Positions 44,469 through 53,619 of a stretch of 64,000 bases of DNA are shown piece by piece. Within the stretch, counting starts at the first letter, position 1. Every line of letters begins with the position of its first letter. Source of the DNA: an uncultured Dyadobacter sp. (lineage in GTDB: Bacteria; Bacteroidota; Bacteroidia; Cytophagales; Spirosomataceae). The notes beneath the pieces are model-generated. The model worked only from the letters and a program-made list of their open reading frames with translations, searched no databases and had not been told where the DNA came from. The stretch is taken from NCBI RefSeq assembly GCF_946482605.1, contig NZ_CAMLSE010000007.1:1-64000 (forward strand). Reading direction: 5' to 3'. The translations under genes were made by a program, and so were the position numbers.

Positions 44469-45983
44469 ATGCACCATCACGACGACGACGAGTTCAGACT
44501 CCACACGCCCGAGTTCAACGAGCTGCACCGCAAGCTCGACCGGCGGCGGTTTTTGACACAAACATCTCTGGGGATCGGCGCATTGGCCGTCGGTTCGCTC
44601 TTCGGGATCGACCGTCTCCACGGCGCCGCTTCCCGCCAGGCCGCGGTAACCTCAGGCGACCTCGAAGCCGATATCCTGAAAGCACTACCGCACATTGCCC
44701 CCAAAGCCAAGCGGGTGGTGTACCTGTTTATGGCGGGCGGACCGTCGCAGTTCGAAACATTCGATTACAAACCCAAGCTGGTGAATATGGCCGGCCAGAA
44801 CCTGCCCGATTCGGTACGGCAGGGGCAACGCCTCACAGGGATGAGTGCGAGCCAGAGTGCATTGCCGATGGCACCATCCATCTACAATTTCAGTCAACAC
44901 GGGAAGACCAAAACCTGGGTAAGCGAGCTGCTACCCTATACGACCAAAGTCGTCGACGACCTTTGCATTGTCAAATCGATCTACTCGGAGGCCATTAACC
45001 ATGACCCGGCTATTACTTTTTTCCAAACTGGCAACCAATTACCCGGCAGGCCGTCGATCGGCTCGTGGGTGAGTTACGGACTGGGGACAGACAATAACAA
45101 CCTGCCAACATTTATCGTACTGGTTTCCAAAAACGCGCCGAAAGACCAACCGCTCTACGCACGCTTGTGGGGCAATGGGTTCCTGGAATCACGCCATCAG
45201 GGCGTGCAGTTCCGGTCGGGTAAGGATCCGGTGCTCTTTCTGAACAACCCGGAAGGGTATGACGGCCACGACCGCAAGGAGATGCTCGACTATTTATCCA
45301 AACTGAATCAGTTGCAGAACGATGCGTACGGCGACCCGGAGATCAACAACCGCATTGCCCAGTACGAAATGGCATTCCGGATGCAGACCTCCGTGCCGGA
45401 AGTAATGGATACGTCCGGTGAGCCCGACGATGTGTTCGAACTCTATGGCCCCGACAGCCGCGACCCGGGTACTTACGCGGCGAATTGCCTGCTGGCCCGC
45501 AAACTACTTGAAAAGGATGTGAAGTTTGTGCAGCTCTATCATCAGGGTTGGGACCAGCACGGCGGCCTGCCGAAAGCCATCGCCCAGCAATGCAAAAGCA
45601 CCGATCAGGCCACTGGCGCTTTGATTATGGACCTGAAACGAAGGGGATTGCTGGACGATACGCTGGTGATCTGGGGCGGAGAATTCGGGCGTACCGTTTA
45701 TTCGCAGGGCAAACTCACCGCCACCGACTATGGCCGCGACCACCATCCGAGGTGTTTTACGATGTGGATGGCGGGAGCCGGCATCAAATCCGGTTTCAGC
45801 TACGGCGAAACGGATGATTTCAGCTACAATATCATCAAGGACCCGGTCCATGTGCATGACTTCCACGCCACGCTCATGCATTTGATGGGCGTAGACCACG
45901 AACGGCTGACCTACAAATTCCAGGGTCGCCGCTTCCGGCTGACAGACGTCCATGGCAAACTCGTAAAGGACATTATGGCCTGA
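44469..45983 (+). CDS. DUF1501-domain protein with Tat-like signal
   Basis: 504 residues; the ATG follows the stop of the DUF1553 gene with no gap, so they are co-translated or at least co-transcribed. The signal RRRFLTQTSLGIGALAVGSLF near residues 26-46 is Tat-like. The body shows KRVVYLFMAGGPSQFETFDYKP, SIYSEAINHDPAITFFQTG, WGGEFGRT and DHHPRCFTMWMAGAGIKSG, which define DUF1501, related to the sulfatase/alkaline-phosphatase fold. Its partner is the CxxCH-containing protein upstream; function is unknown. It ends 13 bases from the convergent esterase stop. Confidence 0.93.
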   Translation: MHHHDDDEFRLHTPEFNELHRKLDRRRFLTQTSLGIGALAVGSLFGIDRLHGAASRQAAVTSGDLEADILKALPHIAPKAKRVVYLFMAGGPSQFETFDYKPKLVNMAGQNLPDSVRQGQRLTGMSASQSALPMAPSIYNFSQHGKTKTWVSELLPYTTKVVDDLCIVKSIYSEAINHDPAITFFQTGNQLPGRPSIGSWVSYGLGTDNNNLPTFIVLVSKNAPKDQPLYARLWGNGFLESRHQGVQFRSGKDPVLFLNNPEGYDGHDRKEMLDYLSKLNQLQNDAYGDPEINNRIAQYEMAFRMQTSVPEVMDTSGEPDDVFELYGPDSRDPGTYAANCLLARKLLEKDVKFVQLYHQGWDQHGGLPKAIAQQCKSTDQATGALIMDLKRRGLLDDTLVIWGGEFGRTVYSQGKLTATDYGRDHHPRCFTMWMAGAGIKSGFSYGETDDFSYNIIKDPVHVHDFHATLMHLMGVDHERLTYKFQGRRFRLTDVHGKLVKDIMA

Positions 45984-45996
45984 CCATGATGTCCCG

Positions 45997-47916
45997 CTAT
46001 TCAACTTTGAGCCGGACACGGCCCCAGGTTACTTTGCGCTCGATGGGGTTGAACGTCTTGGTTTCGTAACTGGCGAGGCATTCAATTTCTTTCGCACCCG
46101 GTGCAATGTGAATGATGGATTGTTGGGTAAAACCGTCGGGCCAGCGTGCAGGTAACATTTCGTCGGTGAACTGCTCTTTGCTGTTATTGATCCCCGGATC
46201 TTCGGCGTAAATGCGCAGGCGATGGTCACCCTCATACAACAGAACATCCTCGCCTGCATTGACTTTCCCGTCGGCATTACCCTTCCCCAATGCGGCATTC
46301 CGGACCATTTTGCCATCGTCGATTTTGATATTGGTAAAATAAGGTACATCAAAATCCACCGGGATAGAGATGAGTGAGCTGGCCGCATGGCCACCATCGT
46401 ACACCGTGATTTTCAGCTTGACATCCACAGGTTCCGCGTGCATGGGAGGCTTTTTAAGACAGATTATGTCAAATGCAGGGACATTGCTGATTCTCTCTTT
46501 GGCATTCGCTTCTGTCGTTCTCACCGAATCGATGAGCTCGATATCTTGATTCGGGGCAGTGATCACAACACGGAGGTTTCCGCCCCCGTCGCCTCCCCGG
46601 TTGAAGAGCCGGACGGACAGTTTGTTGCGCCCATTTTTAAAACTCCGCTTTCCAGTGACCTGATAGTCGAGATACGTCCAGGCCGGTTTATCGCCCGCCG
46701 CAACAATACCAGCCTCATTGCCACCGGCGTCGAATTGTAATGTAATGCGGCCTTTTTCGTCTGCTTTGACGTTCCCAACCGTGACTTTGCCGGTTTTCGC
46801 TGAATAAACCGCAGACTGATAAATCGTGTGAGCCTTATAAACCGGCGCGGTGGTCACGTGGATCGCACCCGTTTCCGCTATCGGCCCGTGCGGGAGCCAT
46901 TTTTTAGTATAAATACCAAAACCCTTTTCAGTGACGTCTTTCAGGTAGATAAACCCCGGCTGTGTTTTGGCACTCTTCACCTCATACCCCCACAGTCCGA
47001 AATGGCCGTACAGGTCGTAATGCGACCATTGCTTCGGTACCGGGTGCTTTTTCCCAAATTCCTTCGAAACAAACTGCATGGCCGTCTCAAAACGCTCGGT
47101 TTTACCCGCCTCGTCGACCATATGGCCACCGGGGAACTCTTCAAACGCAACGTCCTGCCCTTCCCATGCCGCGCCGGCCTTCACTTCCTGGTTGAGGAAA
47201 TAAAGAATGTCGGTCGGACTGGTGTGAATGCGCATTTTGACATCCTGTAAATTTTCAAAAGTATAGCGGACGGGATACAGGGTGTGACTTTGAGGATTAC
47301 CTACAAAAAATTCAGGGCTGCCCATCATGCTCACGCCCGCGCAAACCATATCCGGATATTTGCCCGACAAAAACAGCGACATAAACCCGCCCATACTAAA
47401 CCCGATAATGCCCCTGTTGTCGCGATCGGCCAGCGTCCGGTACGTCTGATCGATATAGCCCACCAGTTCCGGGAAGTAATCTTTCATCTGTATCTGAAAC
47501 TTCACATCTTCGTGGTTTCCCACGTTATACGGGCGCGGCTCGTTTTCTGCGATGTTACCGTCCCACATGACCATGATCACCTGGTAGCGGTCGACGAGCT
47601 GTTGGAGCATGGCGTATTCGAGCTTTGCACTTTCGTCCTTGAAATGCCTCCCGCCCCAGCCGTGAAAAAAATAAATGGCCGGGTAGCGTTTACCTGAATT
47701 TTCATAACCCGCTGGCAGGTAGAGCCGGTAATATTTTTTGTGGTTGAATACCTTGCTTTCGTGGGTCAGGTCCTGGTAGGGAGTTGTGTTCTGGCCCTGA
47801 GCTGCCGGTGCGATACAGAGGATGAATGCGAGCCAGGCTATGCAGGATTTCAATGCCACGAATGCGCGAATGTGGCATGAGTTAAAAAGGGTAGTGTAAG
47901 GTTTAGTCAGGTTCAT
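45997..47916 (-). CDS. Large secreted alpha/beta-hydrolase esterase (D-type) with C-terminal beta domains
   Basis: 639 residues from the ATG at 47916; a longer reading to 48003 overlaps the upstream gene. The signal is inside about 10-42 (ALKSCIAWLAFILCIAPAAQGQ). The esterase domain, about 45-300, has the oxyanion region YFFHGWGG, nucleophile elbow GFSMGGF and catalytic His in FPGGHMVDE. The C-terminal 300 residues are beta-rich (CARDB-like: VDVKLKITVYDGGHA, HRLRIYAEDPG, ARWPDGF) and include an unknown jelly-roll-like section. It is last gene of the locus 3 operon, 17 bases after the heparinase-like gene. It probably removes ester groups from the imported glycan. Confidence 0.83.
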   Translation of the reverse strand: MNLTKPYTTLFNSCHIRAFVALKSCIAWLAFILCIAPAAQGQNTTPYQDLTHESKVFNHKKYYRLYLPAGYENSGKRYPAIYFFHGWGGRHFKDESAKLEYAMLQQLVDRYQVIMVMWDGNIAENEPRPYNVGNHEDVKFQIQMKDYFPELVGYIDQTYRTLADRDNRGIIGFSMGGFMSLFLSGKYPDMVCAGVSMMGSPEFFVGNPQSHTLYPVRYTFENLQDVKMRIHTSPTDILYFLNQEVKAGAAWEGQDVAFEEFPGGHMVDEAGKTERFETAMQFVSKEFGKKHPVPKQWSHYDLYGHFGLWGYEVKSAKTQPGFIYLKDVTEKGFGIYTKKWLPHGPIAETGAIHVTTAPVYKAHTIYQSAVYSAKTGKVTVGNVKADEKGRITLQFDAGGNEAGIVAAGDKPAWTYLDYQVTGKRSFKNGRNKLSVRLFNRGGDGGGNLRVVITAPNQDIELIDSVRTTEANAKERISNVPAFDIICLKKPPMHAEPVDVKLKITVYDGGHAASSLISIPVDFDVPYFTNIKIDDGKMVRNAALGKGNADGKVNAGEDVLLYEGDHRLRIYAEDPGINNSKEQFTDEMLPARWPDGFTQQSIIHIAPGAKEIECLASYETKTFNPIERKVTWGRVRLKVE

Positions 47917-47933
47917 GGTGCAATGGAGTGATG

Positions 47934-49895
47934 CTACTGTTTGAATAGGTACTGGATGGTTCCCGATTTCTTGCGGCTTCGGGATGTCAGCAGAATGCGC
48001 CACACCGGTCTGTGGCCCCAGTTTTCGGCCAGTCGCTTCTCGTCGGGCGCGTCGGTGGGCATTTGCTCCTTACTGACCTGCCAGAACGCCGGATCGTACT
48101 GCATAACGACAGGCTTTTGCCCCGGCACTTCAAAAATCACCTTACCGGGCTCATCGGTACGGGTGTTGCAAACCGTCATGAAGGTTTGGGTCAATGGCCT
48201 GGTCATGTGTTCCAGTTCGTAGCGATCCTGGATAGTCATCTGGCTTTTGACTTTGTCCAGTAACACCGTGCGGTTCCATTTCAGCACGCCCGCTTCCGCA
48301 GGGTAGGCAGCCGCGATGTCCATGGTAAGACTGGCGCTGGTGGCGGGTTTGTGATAAGTCACATTCCGGGCTTCATATTGCGCACCGGCTTCCTGTGTGA
48401 AGCCATTAATAACCGGCAGATTGTGATAGGCCGAATTGTTATACCAAAGCGTGTAGCGTTCCCTCGAAAATGTCTTGGCTGTGTAAGTCCCAAACCCCAC
48501 ATCGATTACCACCGGTTCTCCCCCGGCGTAGAGCACAAAGTCGCCTACATCGTTGTGGTTGTGGCTTTCGGCATTATGACCGCCGTGCGATGCGGTGAAA
48601 AGTCCTTGCGGCGTGCGGGCGGCCATGAGCTGGATACCGGGCAGCCACACATCGCTGAGCATCGGCGGTGCGCCCTGCCGGGATGCACAGTCGCGGATCG
48701 CGAGCAGATTTGAGATTCGTCTTGTTTTGGAAAAATCTTTGGGTACCGGATTCTGCTCGCCCTTATTCAGCTGGTGGTAAGCCCAGCTGCCAAACTGCTC
48801 CATTGCAGAGTCTTGCACCGATCTGCCGATGCGATAGAGCAGCAAGCCGTCCTGATTGATCGTCGGCGACGCGTCGGCGGTGTTGATGAAATAGTTACCG
48901 GCGATGTGTACTTTGTAAATGTAGGATTCGGCCATTTGTACCAGTGGCTGATCGTAAATCACCAGCTTGCCCCCGGAGGCGCTTTCCAGCACATTCAGGG
49001 CATCGAAAAGTCGTCCGATCGCACCCGACCAGTAGCTTGGCCCTTCATCGATAGCACCGTCCTCGCCGAGCCAGTTGAGGTAATTGTCAAGCGTCTGCAT
49101 GGCGTGCTCCAGTTCCCGCACCCGCCGCCCCTCGTCCTTTTCCACCAATAGCAGCGAGGCCATCCAGCAGCTCACCACCCAGGGATTCCAGTTGTTGACC
49201 GGTGTGGCTTTGGTCCCCTTTTGCATGTACCAGTATTCCGAACTGGCTTGCTCCATTGGTGTCAAAATGCGCCGGTCGATCTCGTAGTAGATGCGTTTGC
49301 GCAGCAACGGCGAGATACTATCCAGCCGGCTGCCCAAAAAGTAATCGGCCAGCCCCAGTACCGTCGAGGCTTCGACCGCAAAAATATCGACGGACGGATC
49401 CTGCACATCGGGTAGGCCTATTCCTGCTTTTTGCATATACAAATGCGCGGGAATGCCCCAGTAGGACTCTTCACAGGTCGACCAGATGCCATTGATAATG
49501 TCGGGCAGAAACCGTCCTTTCTGTTCCAGCGATTCGGCCAGGATCAATGCAAAAAGCTGTTCGCGTTTGGCAAACGAAATGTCTTCGTAGCCTATGCGGT
49601 TGCCGCTTCGCTGGTATTGCAGGACGAGTGAGGCCGACAGGGCCGCAAACGGTGCATTCAGATGCTTTTCTCCGTCGGCAATCAGCATTTGTATGGACTG
49701 AGCAGGCACAGCGGTGCGCCACTCTTCCACCGTTTTGGGGTAAGGTCTCCATTGCGACTGAGGAATCAGGACGCGGGCGATGTCTTCCCTGCTGAAACGG
49801 GCCATCAGGTTCCGGTCGAAGGGCTGCGCGGCCACCTGCCATGCGGCAAGCAGCATTAATGTCAGGTACAAGCGTGTGCTGATGCGGGGTATCAT
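47934..49895 (-). CDS. Heparinase II/III-family polysaccharide lyase-like protein
   Basis: 653 residues with signal peptide about 1-23 (LYLTLMLLAAWQVAAQ). An alpha-toroid occupies about 90-400 (SYWGIPAHLYMQKAGIG, LNWLGEDGAIDEGPSYWSGAIGRLFDAL). The beta-sandwich block is SHGGHNAESHNHNDVGDFVLYAGGEPVVIDVGFGTYT, the heparinase II/III signature. The Asn, His and Tyr in these blocks would be the lyase catalytic residues. Relatives cleave uronic-acid-containing chains (heparan, alginate oligomers, others). Its start overlaps the stop of the glycosidase gene by four bases (ATGA), so the two are translationally coupled. Confidence 0.9.
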   Translation of the reverse strand: MIPRISTRLYLTLMLLAAWQVAAQPFDRNLMARFSREDIARVLIPQSQWRPYPKTVEEWRTAVPAQSIQMLIADGEKHLNAPFAALSASLVLQYQRSGNRIGYEDISFAKREQLFALILAESLEQKGRFLPDIINGIWSTCEESYWGIPAHLYMQKAGIGLPDVQDPSVDIFAVEASTVLGLADYFLGSRLDSISPLLRKRIYYEIDRRILTPMEQASSEYWYMQKGTKATPVNNWNPWVVSCWMASLLLVEKDEGRRVRELEHAMQTLDNYLNWLGEDGAIDEGPSYWSGAIGRLFDALNVLESASGGKLVIYDQPLVQMAESYIYKVHIAGNYFINTADASPTINQDGLLLYRIGRSVQDSAMEQFGSWAYHQLNKGEQNPVPKDFSKTRRISNLLAIRDCASRQGAPPMLSDVWLPGIQLMAARTPQGLFTASHGGHNAESHNHNDVGDFVLYAGGEPVVIDVGFGTYTAKTFSRERYTLWYNNSAYHNLPVINGFTQEAGAQYEARNVTYHKPATSASLTMDIAAAYPAEAGVLKWNRTVLLDKVKSQMTIQDRYELEHMTRPLTQTFMTVCNTRTDEPGKVIFEVPGQKPVVMQYDPAFWQVSKEQMPTDAPDEKRLAENWGHRPVWRILLTSRSRKKSGTIQYLFKQ

Positions 49896-52126
49896 GGCAA
49901 TGTCTTGACTAAAAAGCCTGCGGTATCTTTAAATGTATCTTCGCTGAGTTGAATAACGAGCTTGCCGTCGGTCCATTCCCAATCCGGGAAAGGCGTTTCC
50001 CCTGCGACATTGCGGCGTACGATCTGTTGCGGTTTGGCTTTCAACGGAATGGTAATGCGGCCTGCGGAGAATGGAATGATGGCCAATGCAGGTGTATTCA
50101 GAATGCCTTGTCCGTCCTGAGAGAGCAATGCCCAGCGGCCGGTCCAGCCGATATTCTCGGTTTGGGAAGAATCCCTTTCAGGCTCCCGCAGCACGAGGGC
50201 GGTGAGCTCCCCTTCCTCTACCCTGCCCCAGTTCCGGAGCTGTGGCGGCCCCTGCATGCTGCCGGTGCGGCTGTTGTACCACCGGGGCTCCCATTGTGCG
50301 CTCCGCCGATGCCAGAGGTTTACGGCGAGGCGCCGGTTCATCCATTCGGCAGGTACTTTTTGGCCATCACCTACCTCACTGGGCAGCACTGCGCCCGGCG
50401 AGCCCAAAATCACCGAATTGAGGAGAATACCATCATCCAAACTCCATTCGTAGCAGGAGGACCCGCTGATAGCCATTCCGTAGCCCGATAGCAAGGAAGC
50501 CCAAACGCTCCACTCCTGGTGCCCCCGGTGCAGATCATACCAGAGGTCACCCTGGTCGTCGAGCGAAACGAGATCGGTGATGGGCACCCAGAGCGGACTG
50601 ATGCCGTAACCCATGATCACGACATCGGGATCGACACTTTTTGCGGCCTTGGCGATCTGCTGCATCAATGCGAAAGTGTGCTTTTCACCCCGCAATGCAG
50701 GGTCCCGCGGTGCGCCCATATTCGGGCTCGGCAAGCCATAGCCGAAATCCAGCTTAATGAGCTTTGGCTTGATCTCCTTCATAATGCGCACGGTGCGGTC
50801 CCAGAGGAACTGCCTCGTTTTTTCAGAACTGAAATCCATGCAGAAATAGGCATCGCCTTGGGGATCGAAGTTCCAATTGGCCATGCAGGGCTTGCCGTAC
50901 ACGTCCAGGATGAGGTCCCTTTTTGTAAGTCCGACAGCGGCGGTGTCTTTGATCCACCCGATGGTTTCCCATACGCCCACGTCCACCCCCTTACCCCTGA
51001 TATAGGCCAGGTCTTTGTAGAAATCAGGGAATTTTTTTAGGTCGGGTACGCCGGATCCCTGCGATGATTCCCAGGGATCGTCGAGTACCATCACCTCGTT
51101 ATGCATCTGTTCCATGAAATCGGCAATGGGACGGATCGGATACTTTTTGTTCCGCCACATGCCCCAGGTATTCCAGATAGAGGCAGTCTGCTTCCGAAGT
51201 GCTTCCGGACCTATCGATTTTTTGACCTCGGGAAAAGATGCGTAATATTTTGCAAAACTGCCACGTGCCGTCGAATCGATCGAAAACCTGACCAGGTCTT
51301 TCCAACTGCGGTTTTTGCCCCGCGGAGTGCCCCAGAGGTCTTCCCGGTACAGCAACTGCATGCAACCCAGGGTCGACTGGATTTTGAGCGATAATGCCGC
51401 ATCGGGCACAGCTCCGGCACCGATCGTCAGCCAGCCGTCGTCGGAGCCCATTCCGGCAAACAGGACCGGTCTGGGGAATGCCGCCCCGTAAGGCGTTCCC
51501 ATCGACGGCCCGAAATTGCCCAGCGCAATGGTAGTATGCCCCAAATCCCAGCTCCGGAAATAGCTTTGCACCGTGCCCGCCTTCGCACCGGGCACGCAGT
51601 ACCCAAACGCCTGCCAGTCCGGCATGAACGGCCGGTCCCAGGTAGGGCGCACACCACCGTTCGCTGCCGCGTTCGCAGGACCGGACGCGCCCAGGTACAT
51701 CTCGATGATCTGGGGCGTAAAAGCATCCCAAAGTGCCGTCAGCTCACTGAAATGCCAGCCGGTGGGTTTCTTTTCGATCAGCAGCCGGCCGGTACCCAGC
51801 CCGGGCCAACGCAGCGAGATGGTAGAGCGGTCGCCTTCGGTAACTACCGCATCGGCGACCGCTTTTACAAGACGTGTTTCCTTTTTTTCGTTTTTATACC
51901 AGAAAGAGGGCAGCAGGCTTCCCTGCCACATCACCGACTTTTTCACCCGGTGCGAAAGGACCGCCCGGTCTTTGTCCAGGTCCCATTTCAGGAGGAGGTC
52001 ACCACTGGCATATTCCCAGCTTTTGGGTTGATCAGCATGGACATTGCCCGTTCCAGCCAAGGCATAATGCGTTGAAAAAATTAGTAAAAGAAGCTGAAAC
52101 GTCGATTTTTTGAAAGTGCTGATCAT
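49892..52126 (-). CDS. GH36/GH31-like (alpha-galactosidase-type) glycosidase
   Basis: 744 residues from the ATG at 52126 (MISTFKKSTFQLLLLIFSTHYALAG signal); a longer open frame to 52264 would run into susD3. An N-terminal beta-supersandwich (about 30-280) precedes a TIM barrel (about 300-620) with VLDDPWESSQGSG, GVWETIGWIKD, KLIKLDFGYGLP (probable nucleophile Asp) and VIMGYGISP...DLVSLDDQGD (probable acid/base region). A C-terminal beta domain follows. It resembles clan GH-D enzymes, but the subfamily and linkage cannot be set from memory. It lies 19 bases after susD3. Confidence 0.75.
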   Translation of the reverse strand: MISTFKKSTFQLLLLIFSTHYALAGTGNVHADQPKSWEYASGDLLLKWDLDKDRAVLSHRVKKSVMWQGSLLPSFWYKNEKKETRLVKAVADAVVTEGDRSTISLRWPGLGTGRLLIEKKPTGWHFSELTALWDAFTPQIIEMYLGASGPANAAANGGVRPTWDRPFMPDWQAFGYCVPGAKAGTVQSYFRSWDLGHTTIALGNFGPSMGTPYGAAFPRPVLFAGMGSDDGWLTIGAGAVPDAALSLKIQSTLGCMQLLYREDLWGTPRGKNRSWKDLVRFSIDSTARGSFAKYYASFPEVKKSIGPEALRKQTASIWNTWGMWRNKKYPIRPIADFMEQMHNEVMVLDDPWESSQGSGVPDLKKFPDFYKDLAYIRGKGVDVGVWETIGWIKDTAAVGLTKRDLILDVYGKPCMANWNFDPQGDAYFCMDFSSEKTRQFLWDRTVRIMKEIKPKLIKLDFGYGLPSPNMGAPRDPALRGEKHTFALMQQIAKAAKSVDPDVVIMGYGISPLWVPITDLVSLDDQGDLWYDLHRGHQEWSVWASLLSGYGMAISGSSCYEWSLDDGILLNSVILGSPGAVLPSEVGDGQKVPAEWMNRRLAVNLWHRRSAQWEPRWYNSRTGSMQGPPQLRNWGRVEEGELTALVLREPERDSSQTENIGWTGRWALLSQDGQGILNTPALAIIPFSAGRITIPLKAKPQQIVRRNVAGETPFPDWEWTDGKLVIQLSEDTFKDTAGFLVKTLP

Positions 52127-52145
52127 AGATAAAAAACAGTCGGAA

Positions 52146-53597
52146 CTACAAATTCGGATTGATATTGGCGTCGCCGATCGGGGCCGGGTACCAGAAACTG
52201 ATCTTCGAAAGATCACCGATCGGTTTGAGGTCGTCCGGCGCTTTGGCCGCATTGGCTTCGGCAACTTTTTCCAGCCTTAAAAGATCGAACCACCGCGTCC
52301 ATTCACCGGCAAACTCCCAGGCCCGCTCGTCGACCACAGCATCGATGAAAGCCGTTTTTGACAAGCCGCTCAGATCGGCCAGACCTGCACGCTTACGCAC
52401 CGCATTCAAAGATGCGTATGCCAGTGCATTGGGCGCAGCATCCGTACGCGCCTGCGCCTCCGCGTACACGAGCAGCACGTGCGCATACCGGATCATATGC
52501 ACCGGCATCGACGAGGTGAACTTCGTGTTGTCGGCCAACCGGAATTTGGCGTAATAAGGGTGTTTCGACATACTTTTCTGCCAGGGAATCTTGGTACCGT
52601 CGGGCTTGGTAAAGGTGGTGTGGAAAGTAATATCTTTGCGTTTGCCTGCCGGAAACCTATTAAAGAAAGAAATCTCCGCCAGATAATCATCCCAACCGTT
52701 TTCATCGCCCGGCACGGCCGGTAATCCGTAGAATGAGTTGGTAGAGCCTCCAAAATTCTCGGAAGTCTGGAATGCGAATACCTCTTCTTTGGTACCCGCG
52801 GCAGTGGCAGTTCCCGACCATAATGTCGACAATTCCGGCACCAGATCGAATGCATACACATCCTTATTATCAATCACTTCCTTCGCCTTCGCCGCCGCCA
52901 GCGCATATTTCGACGCATCCTTGACGGGCCAGCCGCCTCCGGTCAGGTACACGTCGGCGAGCATGGCTTTGGCCGAGCCTTTGCCGGGACGGCCCGGTTC
53001 GCGTTTTTTATCTGGTAAAAGTTCTTCCGATTTTTTCAGGTCCGCTTCGATCAGCGCATAAACTTCCGCCGGGGCACTTTTGCCGACCGTCAGTAGCTCC
53101 TCGGAGAAATCGGCGGTGGTGATCAGCGGAATGTTGCCGTACCCGCGCACCAGCCAGTAGTACCCCAACGCACGCAGGAAGTAAGCCTCCCCCACAATGG
53201 AATTGATCCTCGCAGGGTCGCCAGGGACGTTCTTGTAATTATTGATGACATTGTTGGCTCCCTGGATCGTCTTGTAGCAACCGCTCCATATCTGTGACAG
53301 CCTTGGATTGGCCGAGGTCACATTGAACTGGTCTATCTCCCGGAAATCGGCTTTGTTACCGCCTGAAATGGTCGAAATATCGTCGGCACCCATTCCAAAG
53401 CCCTGAATAGCGGAGGTCAGGAAACCACGGCCCCAGGTCCGCAGCAGCCCTTTGTAGGAACCGGTCAATGCGGATTCCAGACCGGCGATGTCGGCTATGG
53501 CGTTGGTACCCACCACCTGACCTTTGGGATCTTCTTCCAGAAAATCCTTGCAGCCGGCGGCAATAATGAACAGACAGATAATGGCTATTTTTTTCAT
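52146..53597 (-). CDS. SusD/RagB-family lipoprotein (SusD3)
   Basis: 483 residues; lipid Cys16 in MKKIAIICLFIIAAGCKDF. Typical blocks: VGEAYFLRALGYYWLVRGYGNIPLIT, KGSAKAMLADVYLTGGGWP, RYAHVLLVYAEAQARTDAAPNALAYASLNAVRKRAG, VVDERAWEFAGEWTRWFDLLRLE and FWYPAPIGDANINPNL. It is the surface glycan-binding partner of SusC3, second gene of the operon, 22 bases after susC3. Confidence 0.95.
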   Translation of the reverse strand: MKKIAIICLFIIAAGCKDFLEEDPKGQVVGTNAIADIAGLESALTGSYKGLLRTWGRGFLTSAIQGFGMGADDISTISGGNKADFREIDQFNVTSANPRLSQIWSGCYKTIQGANNVINNYKNVPGDPARINSIVGEAYFLRALGYYWLVRGYGNIPLITTADFSEELLTVGKSAPAEVYALIEADLKKSEELLPDKKREPGRPGKGSAKAMLADVYLTGGGWPVKDASKYALAAAKAKEVIDNKDVYAFDLVPELSTLWSGTATAAGTKEEVFAFQTSENFGGSTNSFYGLPAVPGDENGWDDYLAEISFFNRFPAGKRKDITFHTTFTKPDGTKIPWQKSMSKHPYYAKFRLADNTKFTSSMPVHMIRYAHVLLVYAEAQARTDAAPNALAYASLNAVRKRAGLADLSGLSKTAFIDAVVDERAWEFAGEWTRWFDLLRLEKVAEANAAKAPDDLKPIGDLSKISFWYPAPIGDANINPNL

Positions 53598-53619
53598 GAT
53601 CTATATGAATATCAGATTT

